64,000 nucleotides of DNA, taken from contig NZ_CP106951.1 in NCBI RefSeq assembly GCF_030419005.1, forward strand, positions 3,720,001 to 3,784,000, written 5' to 3'. The notes beneath the pieces were generated by a model that worked only from the letters and a program-made list of their open reading frames with translations, had not been told where the DNA came from and made no database searches. A program made the translations under genes and the position numbers. This document shows positions 40,234-47,965 of this stretch, in pieces; position 1 is the stretch's first letter, and each line of letters starts with the position of its first letter. This DNA is from Eleftheria terrae (GTDB lineage Bacteria; Pseudomonadota; Gammaproteobacteria; Burkholderiales; Burkholderiaceae_C).

Positions 40234-43200
40234 ATGTCTCAGTTCCTAGACCCTCCTGCGCCTGCCGACAGCGAGCCGCGCCTGTGGCCGCCCACGGCCG
40301 GCATGCTGCGCCGGCTGTTCGACGCGGTGGAGCTGCAGGGGGGCCGGGCACTGGGAGGTGGTGCGGTGCATGAGCTGCAGGTGGATGCCCATGGCGCTAC
40401 CGCGCGGGTGCACGGCCTGGACCATCGGCCTTACGAAGTGGCGGTGCACGCGGGCCGCGATGCGCAGGGCCGCCCGCACTACAGCGCCCGCTGCAGCTGC
40501 CGCGTCGGGCGCTTCTGCCGGCATGCGGCGGCGGTGCTGTTGCGGCTGCAGGAAGGGGCCGATGCCGAGCAGCGCGGCGCCGCCGTACAGGCGTGGGCGC
40601 AGGCGCTGCGCCTGCACGCCGACCGCGAGCAGCTGCGCCGGCTGCCGGAGCTGGATGCGGCCGATGCAGCGCGTGTGCTGGGCCTGCTGCGCGAGGCCAC
40701 GGCACTGACCGATGCGCCCGATGCGCCCGATGCGCCGGCCGAGTCCCCTGCGCCCCAGGCGCCCGCGCCCACTCCGCCAGCACCGGCCGCATCGGCGCCC
40801 GCGCTGCCGGGCAGGCCAAGGACCGCTGAGGCCGAGGCCGCGCGTTTCCAGCCCCGCCTCACGCTGCAGACCCTCGGCCGGGGCGACGGCCTGCTCGGCC
40901 TGAAGCCCTCCGGTCCCTTCGGTCCCCGCGGGGACCCGGTCACCGTTGCGCGGGTCGACTGGACCTACCGGGGCAATGCGGGCTTGCGCTGGGAGACCGC
41001 GGCACCGGTGTCGGTGCTGAACAGCCGGCCGCCAGCGGTCGAGCGGGTTCCCGGGCCGCAGGGCCGGCCGGTGTGGCTGCAGCGCGACCGGGCCGCCGAG
41101 GCCGATGCGATGGATCGCCTCTGGGCCACCGGCCTGCTGCCGCTGCCCGCGCAGCTGCTGCAATGGCGCAGCCGCGAGGCGGGCGAGGGCTGCGGGCCGC
41201 TGTGGACGCTGACGCAGGAAGAACGATTCGGCGATTTCTGGGCCGAGCAGGTGCCGGCCTTGCGGGCCGCGGGCTGGTCAGTGGTGGTCTGCCCCGGCTT
41301 CGCGCATGAGAGCGTGCCGGTGACGGCTTGGCGGCTGGTGGTCGATGCCGACAGCGGCGAGGTGCTGGGCAAGGAGATCGACGGGCCCGCCGCGGCGCCT
41401 CGTCGCACCGTGCAGGCCCTGCGCCTGCCGGGGCGCACCGGCTCCTGGCTGGTGACTTTGGGCATCGAGGTGGACGGCCAGCGGATGGACCTGGCGCCGC
41501 TGCTGGCCGACCTGCTGGCGCGCGACACGCGCTGGCTGGACGCATCCCGCATCGCCGCCATCGACGACCAGGCCGTGGTGCTGCTGCGTGCGCCGGGGGG
41601 GCGACGCATCGAGGCGCCGGCTGCGCCGCTCAAGGCCATCGTCGGCGCCATGGTGGACCTGCTGACCGACCCGCAGCGTCGCGATGGACCCTTGCGGCTG
41701 TCGCCCTGGGACATGCATCGCCTGGAAGCGCTGCAGCAGGGCCTGCTGGACGCGCCGGCCGGGGCCGCTGCAGGAGGCTGGCAGCTGCAGGGCGAGGCCG
41801 GGCTGCTGGCGCTGGCGCGTCGCCTGCAGCACAGCGGCAGCCCGCGGCCGGTGGCGCCGCCGGCCGGGCTGGGCCTGTCGCTGCGGCCCTACCAGCGCGA
41901 AGGCCTGGCCTGGCTGCAATACCTGCGCGAGCAGGGGCTGGCCGGCATCCTGGCCGACGACATGGGGCTGGGCAAGACCGCACAGGCCCTGGCCCATGTG
42001 CTGCTGGAGCGCGAGGCCGGCCGGCTCGACCGGCCAGCCCTGGTGGTGCTGCCGACCTCGCTGCTGTTCAACTGGCAGGCCGAGGCGGCCCGCGTGGCGC
42101 CCGGCCTGCGCGTGCTGGCCCTGCAGGGGCCGCAGCGGGCGCTCGGTTTCGAGGCCATCGCCCGCCACGACCTGGTGCTCACCACCTACCCGCTGCTGTG
42201 GCGCGACCTCGAGGTGCTGCAGGCGCAGCCGTTTCACCTGTTGATCCTCGACGAGGCGCAATCGGTGAAGAACCCGGCCAGCCGCAGCGCACGGGCCTTG
42301 CGCCAGCTGCAGGCGCGCCATCGGCTGTGCCTCACCGGCACGCCGCTGGAAAACCACCTTGGCGAGCTGTGGGCGCACTTCGACTTCCTGATGCCTGGCT
42401 TCCTGGGCGATGCACGCAGCTTCGCCCGCCAGTGGCGCAAGCCCATCGAAGTGAATGGCGAGACCCTGCGTGCGCGCTTGCTGGCGCAGCGCGTGCGGCC
42501 CTTCATCCTGCGCCGGCGCAAGCAGGACGTGGCCAGCGAGCTGCCCCCCAAGACCGAAGTGATCGAGCGGATCCAGCTGCAGGGTCGCCAGCGCGACCTG
42601 TACGAGAGCGTGCGGGTGGCGGCGGACGAACTGGTGCGTCGGGCCCTGGCGCGCCAGGGCTTCGCGGGGGCGCAGATCAGCATCCTCGACGCCCTGCTGA
42701 AGTTGCGCCAGGTCTGCTGCGATCCGCAGCTGGTGAAGGGCGCGGCCCTGCCGCCCGGCATGGAGCGGGCCAAGCTGGAGCGGCTGCTGGAGATGCTGCA
42801 GGAGCTGGTCGCCGAAGGCCGCCGCGTGCTGGTGTTTTCACAGTTCACCGAGATGCTGTCGCTGATCGAGGCCGAGCTGGATCGCCTGCGGCTGCCCTGC
42901 CTGGTGCTCACCGGCGAGACGCCGGCGGCCGAGCGGGGCGAGCGGGTGCGGCGCTTCCAGGCGCGCGAGCGGCCGGTAATGCTGGTGAGCCTGAAGGCCG
43001 GTGGCGTCGGGCTCAACCTCACGGCGGCCGACACGGTGATCCACTTCGACCCCTGGTGGAACCCTGCCGTCGAGCAGCAGGCCACCGATCGGGCGCACCG
43101 CCTCGGGCAGGACCAACCGGTGTTCGTCTACAAGCTGGTGGTGGAAGGCAGCATCGAGGAGCGCATGCTCGAATGGCAGGCCCGCAAGGCCGCACTGGCC

Positions 43201-43293
43201 GAGGGCGTGCTGGGGCAGGACAGCGAGGGCGCCACCAAGTTCAGCGCCGAAGAACTGCAGGCCCTGCTGGCGCCGCTGCGGTCGCCGCAGTGA
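40234..43293 (+). CDS. SWI2/SNF2-type helicase with an N-terminal SWIM zinc finger
   Basis: A 1019-residue ATPase. A SWIM finger is at residues 89-105 (CSCRVGRFCRHAAAVLL, C-x-C then C-x-H). The central segment (about 200-540) is a bacterial SNF2-associated region. Helicase motifs are all present: Q/I LRPYQREGLAWLQYL and ILADDMGLGKTAQALA (Walker A), II LLILDEAQSVKN, III LTGTPLENHL, IV-VI VFSQFTEML, LKAGGVGLNLT and DRAHRLGQDQPVFVYKL. It is a DNA translocase or remodeller related to HepA/RapA-like proteins; its partner is unknown. Start 40234 is inferred from the conserved N-terminus. Confidence 0.9.
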   Translation: MSQFLDPPAPADSEPRLWPPTAGMLRRLFDAVELQGGRALGGGAVHELQVDAHGATARVHGLDHRPYEVAVHAGRDAQGRPHYSARCSCRVGRFCRHAAAVLLRLQEGADAEQRGAAVQAWAQALRLHADREQLRRLPELDAADAARVLGLLREATALTDAPDAPDAPAESPAPQAPAPTPPAPAASAPALPGRPRTAEAEAARFQPRLTLQTLGRGDGLLGLKPSGPFGPRGDPVTVARVDWTYRGNAGLRWETAAPVSVLNSRPPAVERVPGPQGRPVWLQRDRAAEADAMDRLWATGLLPLPAQLLQWRSREAGEGCGPLWTLTQEERFGDFWAEQVPALRAAGWSVVVCPGFAHESVPVTAWRLVVDADSGEVLGKEIDGPAAAPRRTVQALRLPGRTGSWLVTLGIEVDGQRMDLAPLLADLLARDTRWLDASRIAAIDDQAVVLLRAPGGRRIEAPAAPLKAIVGAMVDLLTDPQRRDGPLRLSPWDMHRLEALQQGLLDAPAGAAAGGWQLQGEAGLLALARRLQHSGSPRPVAPPAGLGLSLRPYQREGLAWLQYLREQGLAGILADDMGLGKTAQALAHVLLEREAGRLDRPALVVLPTSLLFNWQAEAARVAPGLRVLALQGPQRALGFEAIARHDLVLTTYPLLWRDLEVLQAQPFHLLILDEAQSVKNPASRSARALRQLQARHRLCLTGTPLENHLGELWAHFDFLMPGFLGDARSFARQWRKPIEVNGETLRARLLAQRVRPFILRRRKQDVASELPPKTEVIERIQLQGRQRDLYESVRVAADELVRRALARQGFAGAQISILDALLKLRQVCCDPQLVKGAALPPGMERAKLERLLEMLQELVAEGRRVLVFSQFTEMLSLIEAELDRLRLPCLVLTGETPAAERGERVRRFQARERPVMLVSLKAGGVGLNLTAADTVIHFDPWWNPAVEQQATDRAHRLGQDQPVFVYKLVVEGSIEERMLEWQARKAALAEGVLGQDSEGATKFSAEELQALLAPLRSPQ

Positions 43294-43513
43294 ACCGGCG
43301 GTGGCGCCGGCATGCGGCGGCGCGCCACCGGGCCGGCTGCCATGCGGCCATGGCCGGCCGGGCTGGGGCCCGGCCTCCCGGGTGGCTCGTCTCATCGCGG
43401 CGTGCCAGCCAGGCCACGCCACTCCGCACTGCACTGCAGCCAGCCGGCAGCTCCTCTATATTGAGGCCCACCGCCCGCGGCGCCGCCGGCGGTGCACCTT
43501 GATGGAGAACCCG

Positions 43514-44497
43514 ATGCTGTCCCCCTTGTCCTCCCGTCGCCGCCTGCTGCGCAGTGCGGCTGTCCTGCTGGCCTCGCTGGGGCTGCTGCCCGCCGTGCAG
43601 GCGCAGAGCTGGCCGCAGCGGCCGGTCACGCTGGTGGTGCCGTTCCCGCCCGGCAGCGCCACCGATGTGCTGGCCCGCGTGCTGGCCGAGCAGATGACGC
43701 GCAGCCTGGGCCAGCCGGTGATCGTCGAGAACAAGGCGGGTGCCAACGGCATGATCGGCACCGCCATGGCCGCCAAGGCGGCGCCTGACGGACACACCCT
43801 GCTGGTGGCGACCAGCACCACCCACGCGGCCAATGCCTCGCTCTACCGGCGCCTGTCCTACGACCCGATCAAGGACTTCACGCCGGTGACCCGGCTCGCG
43901 CAGATTCCCTTCGTGATGTTGGCCAACCCGCAGGTGCCGGCGCAGACCGCGGCTGCGCTGGTGGCGCATGTGCGCCAGAACCCGGGCAAGCTGGCCTGGG
44001 GGTCGGGCTCGAGCGGCAGCCTGATCCCGGGCCATGCCTTCGTGACCGCCAACCGGCTCGACATGCTGCACGTGCCCTACAAGGGCGTGCCGCCGGCCAT
44101 CATGGACGCGGTGGGGGGCAGCATCCAGCTGGTGTTCGGCGACCTGTCCACCGCGGTGCCGCAGGTCAAGGGCGGCAAGCTGCGGGCACTGGCGGTCACT
44201 TCGGCGGCGCCGCACCCGATGCTGCCCGGCATCCCGCCGTTGTCCAGCGTGGTGCCGGGCTTCGAGATGACGGCCTGGTTCGCGCTCTATGCCCCGGCCG
44301 GCACGCCGCCGGCGCTCGTGCAAAAGATCAACCAGGCCGCCGCGGCCGGCCTGCGCAGCCCCGCCGCGCAGCAGAAGCTGGCGCCCGGCGGCTTCGAGGT
44401 CACGGTCGGCACGCCGGAGGAGCTCGGGCTGTTCGCGGCGAAGGAAACGGTCAAGTGGGCCAAGGCGGTGAAGCAGGCCGGCATTGCGCCGGAGTGA
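43514..44497 (+). CDS. Bug/TctC-family tripartite tricarboxylate transporter substrate-binding protein
   Basis: A 327-residue periplasmic binding protein with signal peptide RRRLLRSAAVLLASLGLLPA ending VQA. The mature chain starts QSWPQRPVTLVVPFPPGSAT, the Bug signature, followed by VENKAGANGMIGT and VPYKGVPPA. These proteins bind small carboxylates for TctAB-type permeases. No tctA/tctB genes are adjacent, as is common in Burkholderiales with their many orphan copies. The start at 43514 is favoured by GGAGA six bases upstream over ATG 43502. Confidence 0.9.
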   Translation: MLSPLSSRRRLLRSAAVLLASLGLLPAVQAQSWPQRPVTLVVPFPPGSATDVLARVLAEQMTRSLGQPVIVENKAGANGMIGTAMAAKAAPDGHTLLVATSTTHAANASLYRRLSYDPIKDFTPVTRLAQIPFVMLANPQVPAQTAAALVAHVRQNPGKLAWGSGSSGSLIPGHAFVTANRLDMLHVPYKGVPPAIMDAVGGSIQLVFGDLSTAVPQVKGGKLRALAVTSAAPHPMLPGIPPLSSVVPGFEMTAWFALYAPAGTPPALVQKINQAAAAGLRSPAAQQKLAPGGFEVTVGTPEELGLFAAKETVKWAKAVKQAGIAPE

Positions 44498-44707
44498 GCC
44501 GGCGCAGGGGCGGCTGGCGGTGCGCCGGCGGCCGCCGTGCCGGGCCGCTGCCGTGGCCTTCTTCACGGCATGGCGGCTTTCGCCGCAGCGCGGCGGCGCC
44601 AGGTGTCGGCTTGTGCCTTCCCCTGGCCTGCCGAAGGCGGCTAGGATGGGGCCTGCATGCGCGCTGGCCGCTTCGGCGCGCTTCCATCCAACCGCTGCGT
44701 ACCACCC

Positions 44708-44986
44708 ATGTTCGAGAAGCTGCTTGCCGGCACTGTCCTGGCCGTCTGCCTGGTCCTCCTGCTTCGCATGCTGATGGGCGAGCGGCGGCGCCAGCGCATG
44801 GATGCGGCGCTGCGCCCGCTGCAACAGCGCCTTCGCAGCTGGGCGCACTCGCTGCGCCAGCGGCGTGCGCGGCCGCAGCCGGACGCGGCCCGGGTGGCCG
44901 AGGAAGCCATCGAGCGGGCCCGTCGCGGCAGCTGGAACGGCAACGTCTACACGCCCAAGTCCTTCAAGCGCCCGACCAAGCACTGA
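44708..44986 (+). CDS. Small membrane-anchored hypothetical protein
   Basis: A 92-residue protein with a TM helix at about 3-23 (LLAGTVLAVCLVLLLRMLMG) followed by a basic Arg/Ala-rich stretch and the C-terminal motif GSWNGNVYTPKSFKRPTKH. The C-terminal motif looks conserved, and I recall similar endings in Burkholderiales proteins. No function is known. The ATG at 44708 starts the TM helix; an upstream ATG adds atypical residues. Confidence 0.55.
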   Translation: MFEKLLAGTVLAVCLVLLLRMLMGERRRQRMDAALRPLQQRLRSWAHSLRQRRARPQPDAARVAEEAIERARRGSWNGNVYTPKSFKRPTKH

Positions 44987-44995
44987 GCCCGGGGC

Positions 44996-45637
44996 TCAGG
45001 CGGCAGGCTCCGACAGGATCTGCCGCAGCGCGCGCTCGAACACCTCGGGCGGCTGGCCGCCCTGGATCAGGTGGCGGTCGTTGATGATCACCGCCGGCAC
45101 CGAGCTGATGCCGTTCTCGAGCCACTGGCTTTCGGCTTCCCGCACTTCCCTGGCATAGGCGCCGCTGTCCAGCACCTCGCGGGCGCGTGCGATGTCCAGG
45201 CCGGCAAGCCCGGCCGCGCGCACCAGCACTTCGACGTCGCCCGGGTTCTCGCCTTCGGTGAAGTAGGCAGCGAACAGGGCGTGCTTCAGTTCACGCTGGC
45301 GGCCTTCCAGGCCGGCCCAGTGCAGCAGGCGATGCGCATCGAAGGTGTTGTAGATGCGGTCACGCTTGTCCATCCGGAAGGTGAAGCCCACCGCTTCGCC
45401 GCGCGCGCGGATCTGCTCTCGGGTGCGTTCGCTCTGCTCGGCACTGGCGCCGTACTTCTGCGCCAGGTGCTCGGTGATCTCCTGGCCCTCGGGTCCCATC
45501 TGCGGGTTCAGCTCGAAGGGCTGGAAGTGCCAGTCGACCTCCACCGGGCCGGGCAGGCGCTCGAGGGCCTGCTCCAGCGAGTGCAGGCCGATGGCGCACC
45601 AGGGGCAGGAGATGTCGGAAACGAAATCGATCTTCAT
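44996..45637 (-). CDS. DsbA-family FrnE-like oxidoreductase
   Basis: A 213-residue thioredoxin-fold protein of the FrnE/2-hydroxychromene-2-carboxylate isomerase-like group. The active site is CPWC at residues 11-14 (MKIDFVSDISCPWCAIG). The helical insert (YNTFDAHRLLHWAGLEGRQR) and the C-terminal cis-Pro region ISSVPAVIINDRHLIQGGQP complete the fold. No signal peptide is present, so it is cytoplasmic. It likely acts on glutathione-linked or aromatic substrates; this is unproven. Stop codons of this gene and the 44708 gene converge. Confidence 0.88.
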   Translation of the reverse strand: MKIDFVSDISCPWCAIGLHSLEQALERLPGPVEVDWHFQPFELNPQMGPEGQEITEHLAQKYGASAEQSERTREQIRARGEAVGFTFRMDKRDRIYNTFDAHRLLHWAGLEGRQRELKHALFAAYFTEGENPGDVEVLVRAAGLAGLDIARAREVLDSGAYAREVREAESQWLENGISSVPAVIINDRHLIQGGQPPEVFERALRQILSEPAA

Positions 45638-45768
45638 GGGAGGCCGCAGAGGATGGGTCAAGCCCGACAGGTGAGGGCGCCTGCCGGGCTTGCAAGGCAC
45701 CGGCGCGGCGATCGTCCGGCTTGCAGGCGGGGCGCGGCCACGACCATGGCCATGGCCACTCGCCAGCC

Positions 45769-47676
45769 CTACATCCCCACCGCATACGCCACTGCCGCGC
45801 TCAGCGCGAGCCCCAGCAGGTAGCGCGGCCAGCCGAGCCGGCGCTGCACCAGCGACACGCCCAGCCAGACGGCGCCGAGCATGAACAGCAGCGGGCTTTT
45901 CAGCGTCACCGCCAGCTTCACCAGCAGGCCCACCTGCAGCAGGTAGCGCCACCAGGAGATGGGCGGCAGCTTGTCCTGCGGGGCCGCTGGCGGCGTGGCG
46001 ACTGCGCTGTCGGCCGGCTTGCGCAGGTCGATCGCGCCGCGGCCGGCGACCGGGGTGGCCGGCGCCTCGACGGGCCGGCCTTCGCGCTCGGCACGCTGGC
46101 GGGCCAGGCGCTCGTCCCGCCGGGCCTTGATCTGGCCGGCCGTCAGCTGCAGCACCGGTTCGGGCCGCGGCGCCGGCTGCCACCAGGCGGCTCCACTGGC
46201 GCGCGGTGGCGCCTCGCCGCGGGCGGCATGCTGCCGGAACATTTCCGGGGCCCTGGCGGCCGGGCGCGCGGCCGTGGGCAGCGCCCGGGCCTGGGCCAGC
46301 AGCGTCGCCCCCTGGCGCGGGTTCACCATCTGCACGAACTGCGCATAACCCAGCAGGCGCTCGCGGGTGGCCGGCTCGCCTTGCCAGCGGGCGCTGTCCA
46401 GCCCGCCGGTGTGGGCGCGGTGCAGCGCCGCCCGCAGGGCCCGCCGCTGCTCGCGCGAGGCGGCGGGCTGCTGGTTCACGACCACGCCCGTCACCTCCTG
46501 GCGGCTGCCGGCGCGCATCACCCGCTGCTTGTCGGGATGTGGCACGAAGCCTTCGTCCTCGAGCACGTGGTGCACCTGTCGCAGCAGCCGGCCGACCGAC
46601 TGCGCAGCCTCGCCCGAGGCCGAGAAGGTCAGGTCGTCCGCATAGCGGGTGTAGGCAAAGCCAAGCTTGCGGGCCAGCCCGGCCAGGCGCCGGTCGAGCT
46701 TGCGGCACAGGATGTTGGTCAGCATGGGGCTGGTCGGCGCGCCCTGTGGCAGCACGCGGTCGCGGCCCTTGCCGCCGACGTAGAAGCGCTCGCCGTCCAC
46801 CTGCAGCTCGTCACAGGCGTTCTCGCTGCACAGCAGGGCCAGCACGCTGGCCACGTCCTCGCCATAGCCCAGGCCGGCAAAGACGCCCTTGATGCGCGGG
46901 TAGCCGATGCTCGGGAAGAAGTCCTTCAGGTCCAGGTTGATCACCACCGTCTGGCCGCAATGCGGCGCGGCGTTGGAGACGATGTTGCGGCCCGCAAGGA
47001 AGCCGTGCGCCGCCTCGTGGCAGGGCACCTTGGCCAGCAGCTGGTCCAGCACCCAGTACTGGGCGCGCTTGAGCCGCGGCATGGGCGCCGAGATGATGCG
47101 CTCGCCGCCGGTCTTCTTCGGCAAGGCGAAGCGCCGGTAGTGGGTGGTGCGGGCCACCTCGCGGTGGAAGCTCAGGAACTTCAGCTCCGCCAGGCTGATG
47201 CCCATCGCCTCGGCCAGCGCCTGCGGTGTCTGCAGCTCGGGCAGCCCGTGGCGGCGCAGCTTCTCGCGGGCCGCATCGTCCAGGCCCTGTGGCTGCAGGC
47301 CGCCCGACACCCCTGCGCCCAGGTAGCCGGCCTGCTGCTGGCGCGCCTGGTGCCAGCGCAGCGCCCGTTCATGGCGGCGCCGCTCACGCGCCTGGGCGGT
47401 GGCCTCGCGGCGCTCGCGCGCGCGCGCCATGCGCTCCTGGCGCATGGCCTTGAGTGCGCGTTGCGGGTCGCCCTTTTCGTGCAGCTCCGCCTGCAGCTGG
47501 TTCAGCGCCTGCGCCAGCTCGGCCTCGCGCTCGATCAGTGTCGCCTCGATGCCGGGCGGCCCGCTGTCGGCCGGCCAGAAGCCCAGGCGCTGCATCTCGG
47601 CCAGCACGACCGCGTCCTTGCTGGAGGCCTCGATGCGTTCGAGCAGTTCGGCTCGGGTGGGTTGCCGCTCGCTCAT
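45769..47676 (-). CDS. Retron reverse transcriptase with C-terminal membrane domain
   Basis: A 635-residue RT. Residues 1-165 are a charged, helical extension. The RT core (about 175-455) has motif A NLDLKDFFPSI (Asp249), the retron NAxxH (NAAPH, 235-239), PQGAPTSPMLTN (310-321), the catalytic YADD (345-348) and the retron VTG (395-397). After a basic/proline-rich linker (460-570), residues 576-634 contain two or three hydrophobic helices (YLLQVGLLVKLAV, LLFMLGAVWLGVSL, LLGLALSAAVAYAVG). The RT reverse-transcribes the msd part of the RNA at 47708-47949 into msDNA. Start 47676 follows AAGGAGG six bases upstream. It is last in the operon. Confidence 0.92.
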   Translation of the reverse strand: MSERQPTRAELLERIEASSKDAVVLAEMQRLGFWPADSGPPGIEATLIEREAELAQALNQLQAELHEKGDPQRALKAMRQERMARARERREATAQARERRRHERALRWHQARQQQAGYLGAGVSGGLQPQGLDDAAREKLRRHGLPELQTPQALAEAMGISLAELKFLSFHREVARTTHYRRFALPKKTGGERIISAPMPRLKRAQYWVLDQLLAKVPCHEAAHGFLAGRNIVSNAAPHCGQTVVINLDLKDFFPSIGYPRIKGVFAGLGYGEDVASVLALLCSENACDELQVDGERFYVGGKGRDRVLPQGAPTSPMLTNILCRKLDRRLAGLARKLGFAYTRYADDLTFSASGEAAQSVGRLLRQVHHVLEDEGFVPHPDKQRVMRAGSRQEVTGVVVNQQPAASREQRRALRAALHRAHTGGLDSARWQGEPATRERLLGYAQFVQMVNPRQGATLLAQARALPTAARPAARAPEMFRQHAARGEAPPRASGAAWWQPAPRPEPVLQLTAGQIKARRDERLARQRAEREGRPVEAPATPVAGRGAIDLRKPADSAVATPPAAPQDKLPPISWWRYLLQVGLLVKLAVTLKSPLLFMLGAVWLGVSLVQRRLGWPRYLLGLALSAAVAYAVGM

Positions 47677-47711
47677 GGCCGGCCTCCTTGCGAGGCCGAA
47701 GCGGCGTGAGA

Positions 47712-47728
47712 AGGGAGTGCAGCGCGTT
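47712..47728 (-). repeat. Retron a2 repeat
   Basis: Reads AACGCGCTGCACTCCCT on the minus strand, the exact reverse complement of the a1 segment (47930-47946). It defines the 3' end of the retron RNA. One mismatch/bulge then three more pairs extend the duplex beyond 47711. Confidence 0.88.
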
Positions 47729-47929
47729 TCTCGTCGAAGAGCCCAACGGGCTTGCAGGACGGGGGCTGTCCACTCGACGCCGCGCGTCCCCTGGTGTGCA
47801 CTTGCGCTTGAGGCAAGCCATACCGGCAGTGCACACCAGGGGACAGCGCGGCACAGTGAAGACGGCACCCGTGGCGCATGGAACGGCGGTTGGCAGGGGC
47901 GGCGAAACACCGCCCGGGTTGCAAGAGCC

Positions 47930-47946
47930 AACGCGCTGCACTCCCT
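47930..47946 (-). repeat. Retron a1 repeat
   Basis: Reads AGGGAGTGCAGCGCGTT on the minus strand and pairs with the a2 segment at 47712-47728 over 17 bases. It defines the 5' end of the retron RNA, about 20 bases after the stop of the SWIM gene, so the RNA is expected to be processed from the operon transcript or to start very close to it. Confidence 0.88.
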
Positions 47947-47965
47947 CTCAGTTTAACCATAAAGT

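Larger units (their letters stand above)
47708..47949 (-). ncRNA. Retron msr-msd RNA
   Basis: About 242 bases upstream of the RT gene, read leftward. The ends form the a1/a2 duplex: 17 contiguous pairs (AACGCGCTGCACTCCCT at 47930-47946 on the + strand with its complement at 47712-47728), extended after a one-base bulge. Right after a1 come G residues (47929/47928) suitable as branch guanosine. An msr-type hairpin with six-pair stem (47897-47902 with 47910-47915, loop containing GTTTCG) is closed by TTGGC/GCCAA. The msd is a long hairpin: 47828-47852 with 47779-47802, 24 pairs and a one-base bulge, with an inner GCTTG/CAAGC tip. a2 ends 31 bases before the RT start. Confidence 0.88.

Noticed and set aside
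45769..47709. Group II intron or diversity-generating retroelement RT
   Set aside because: The NAxxH and VTG motifs, the upstream msr-msd RNA and the absence of an intron maturase domain, template repeat or variable-repeat gene favour a retron.
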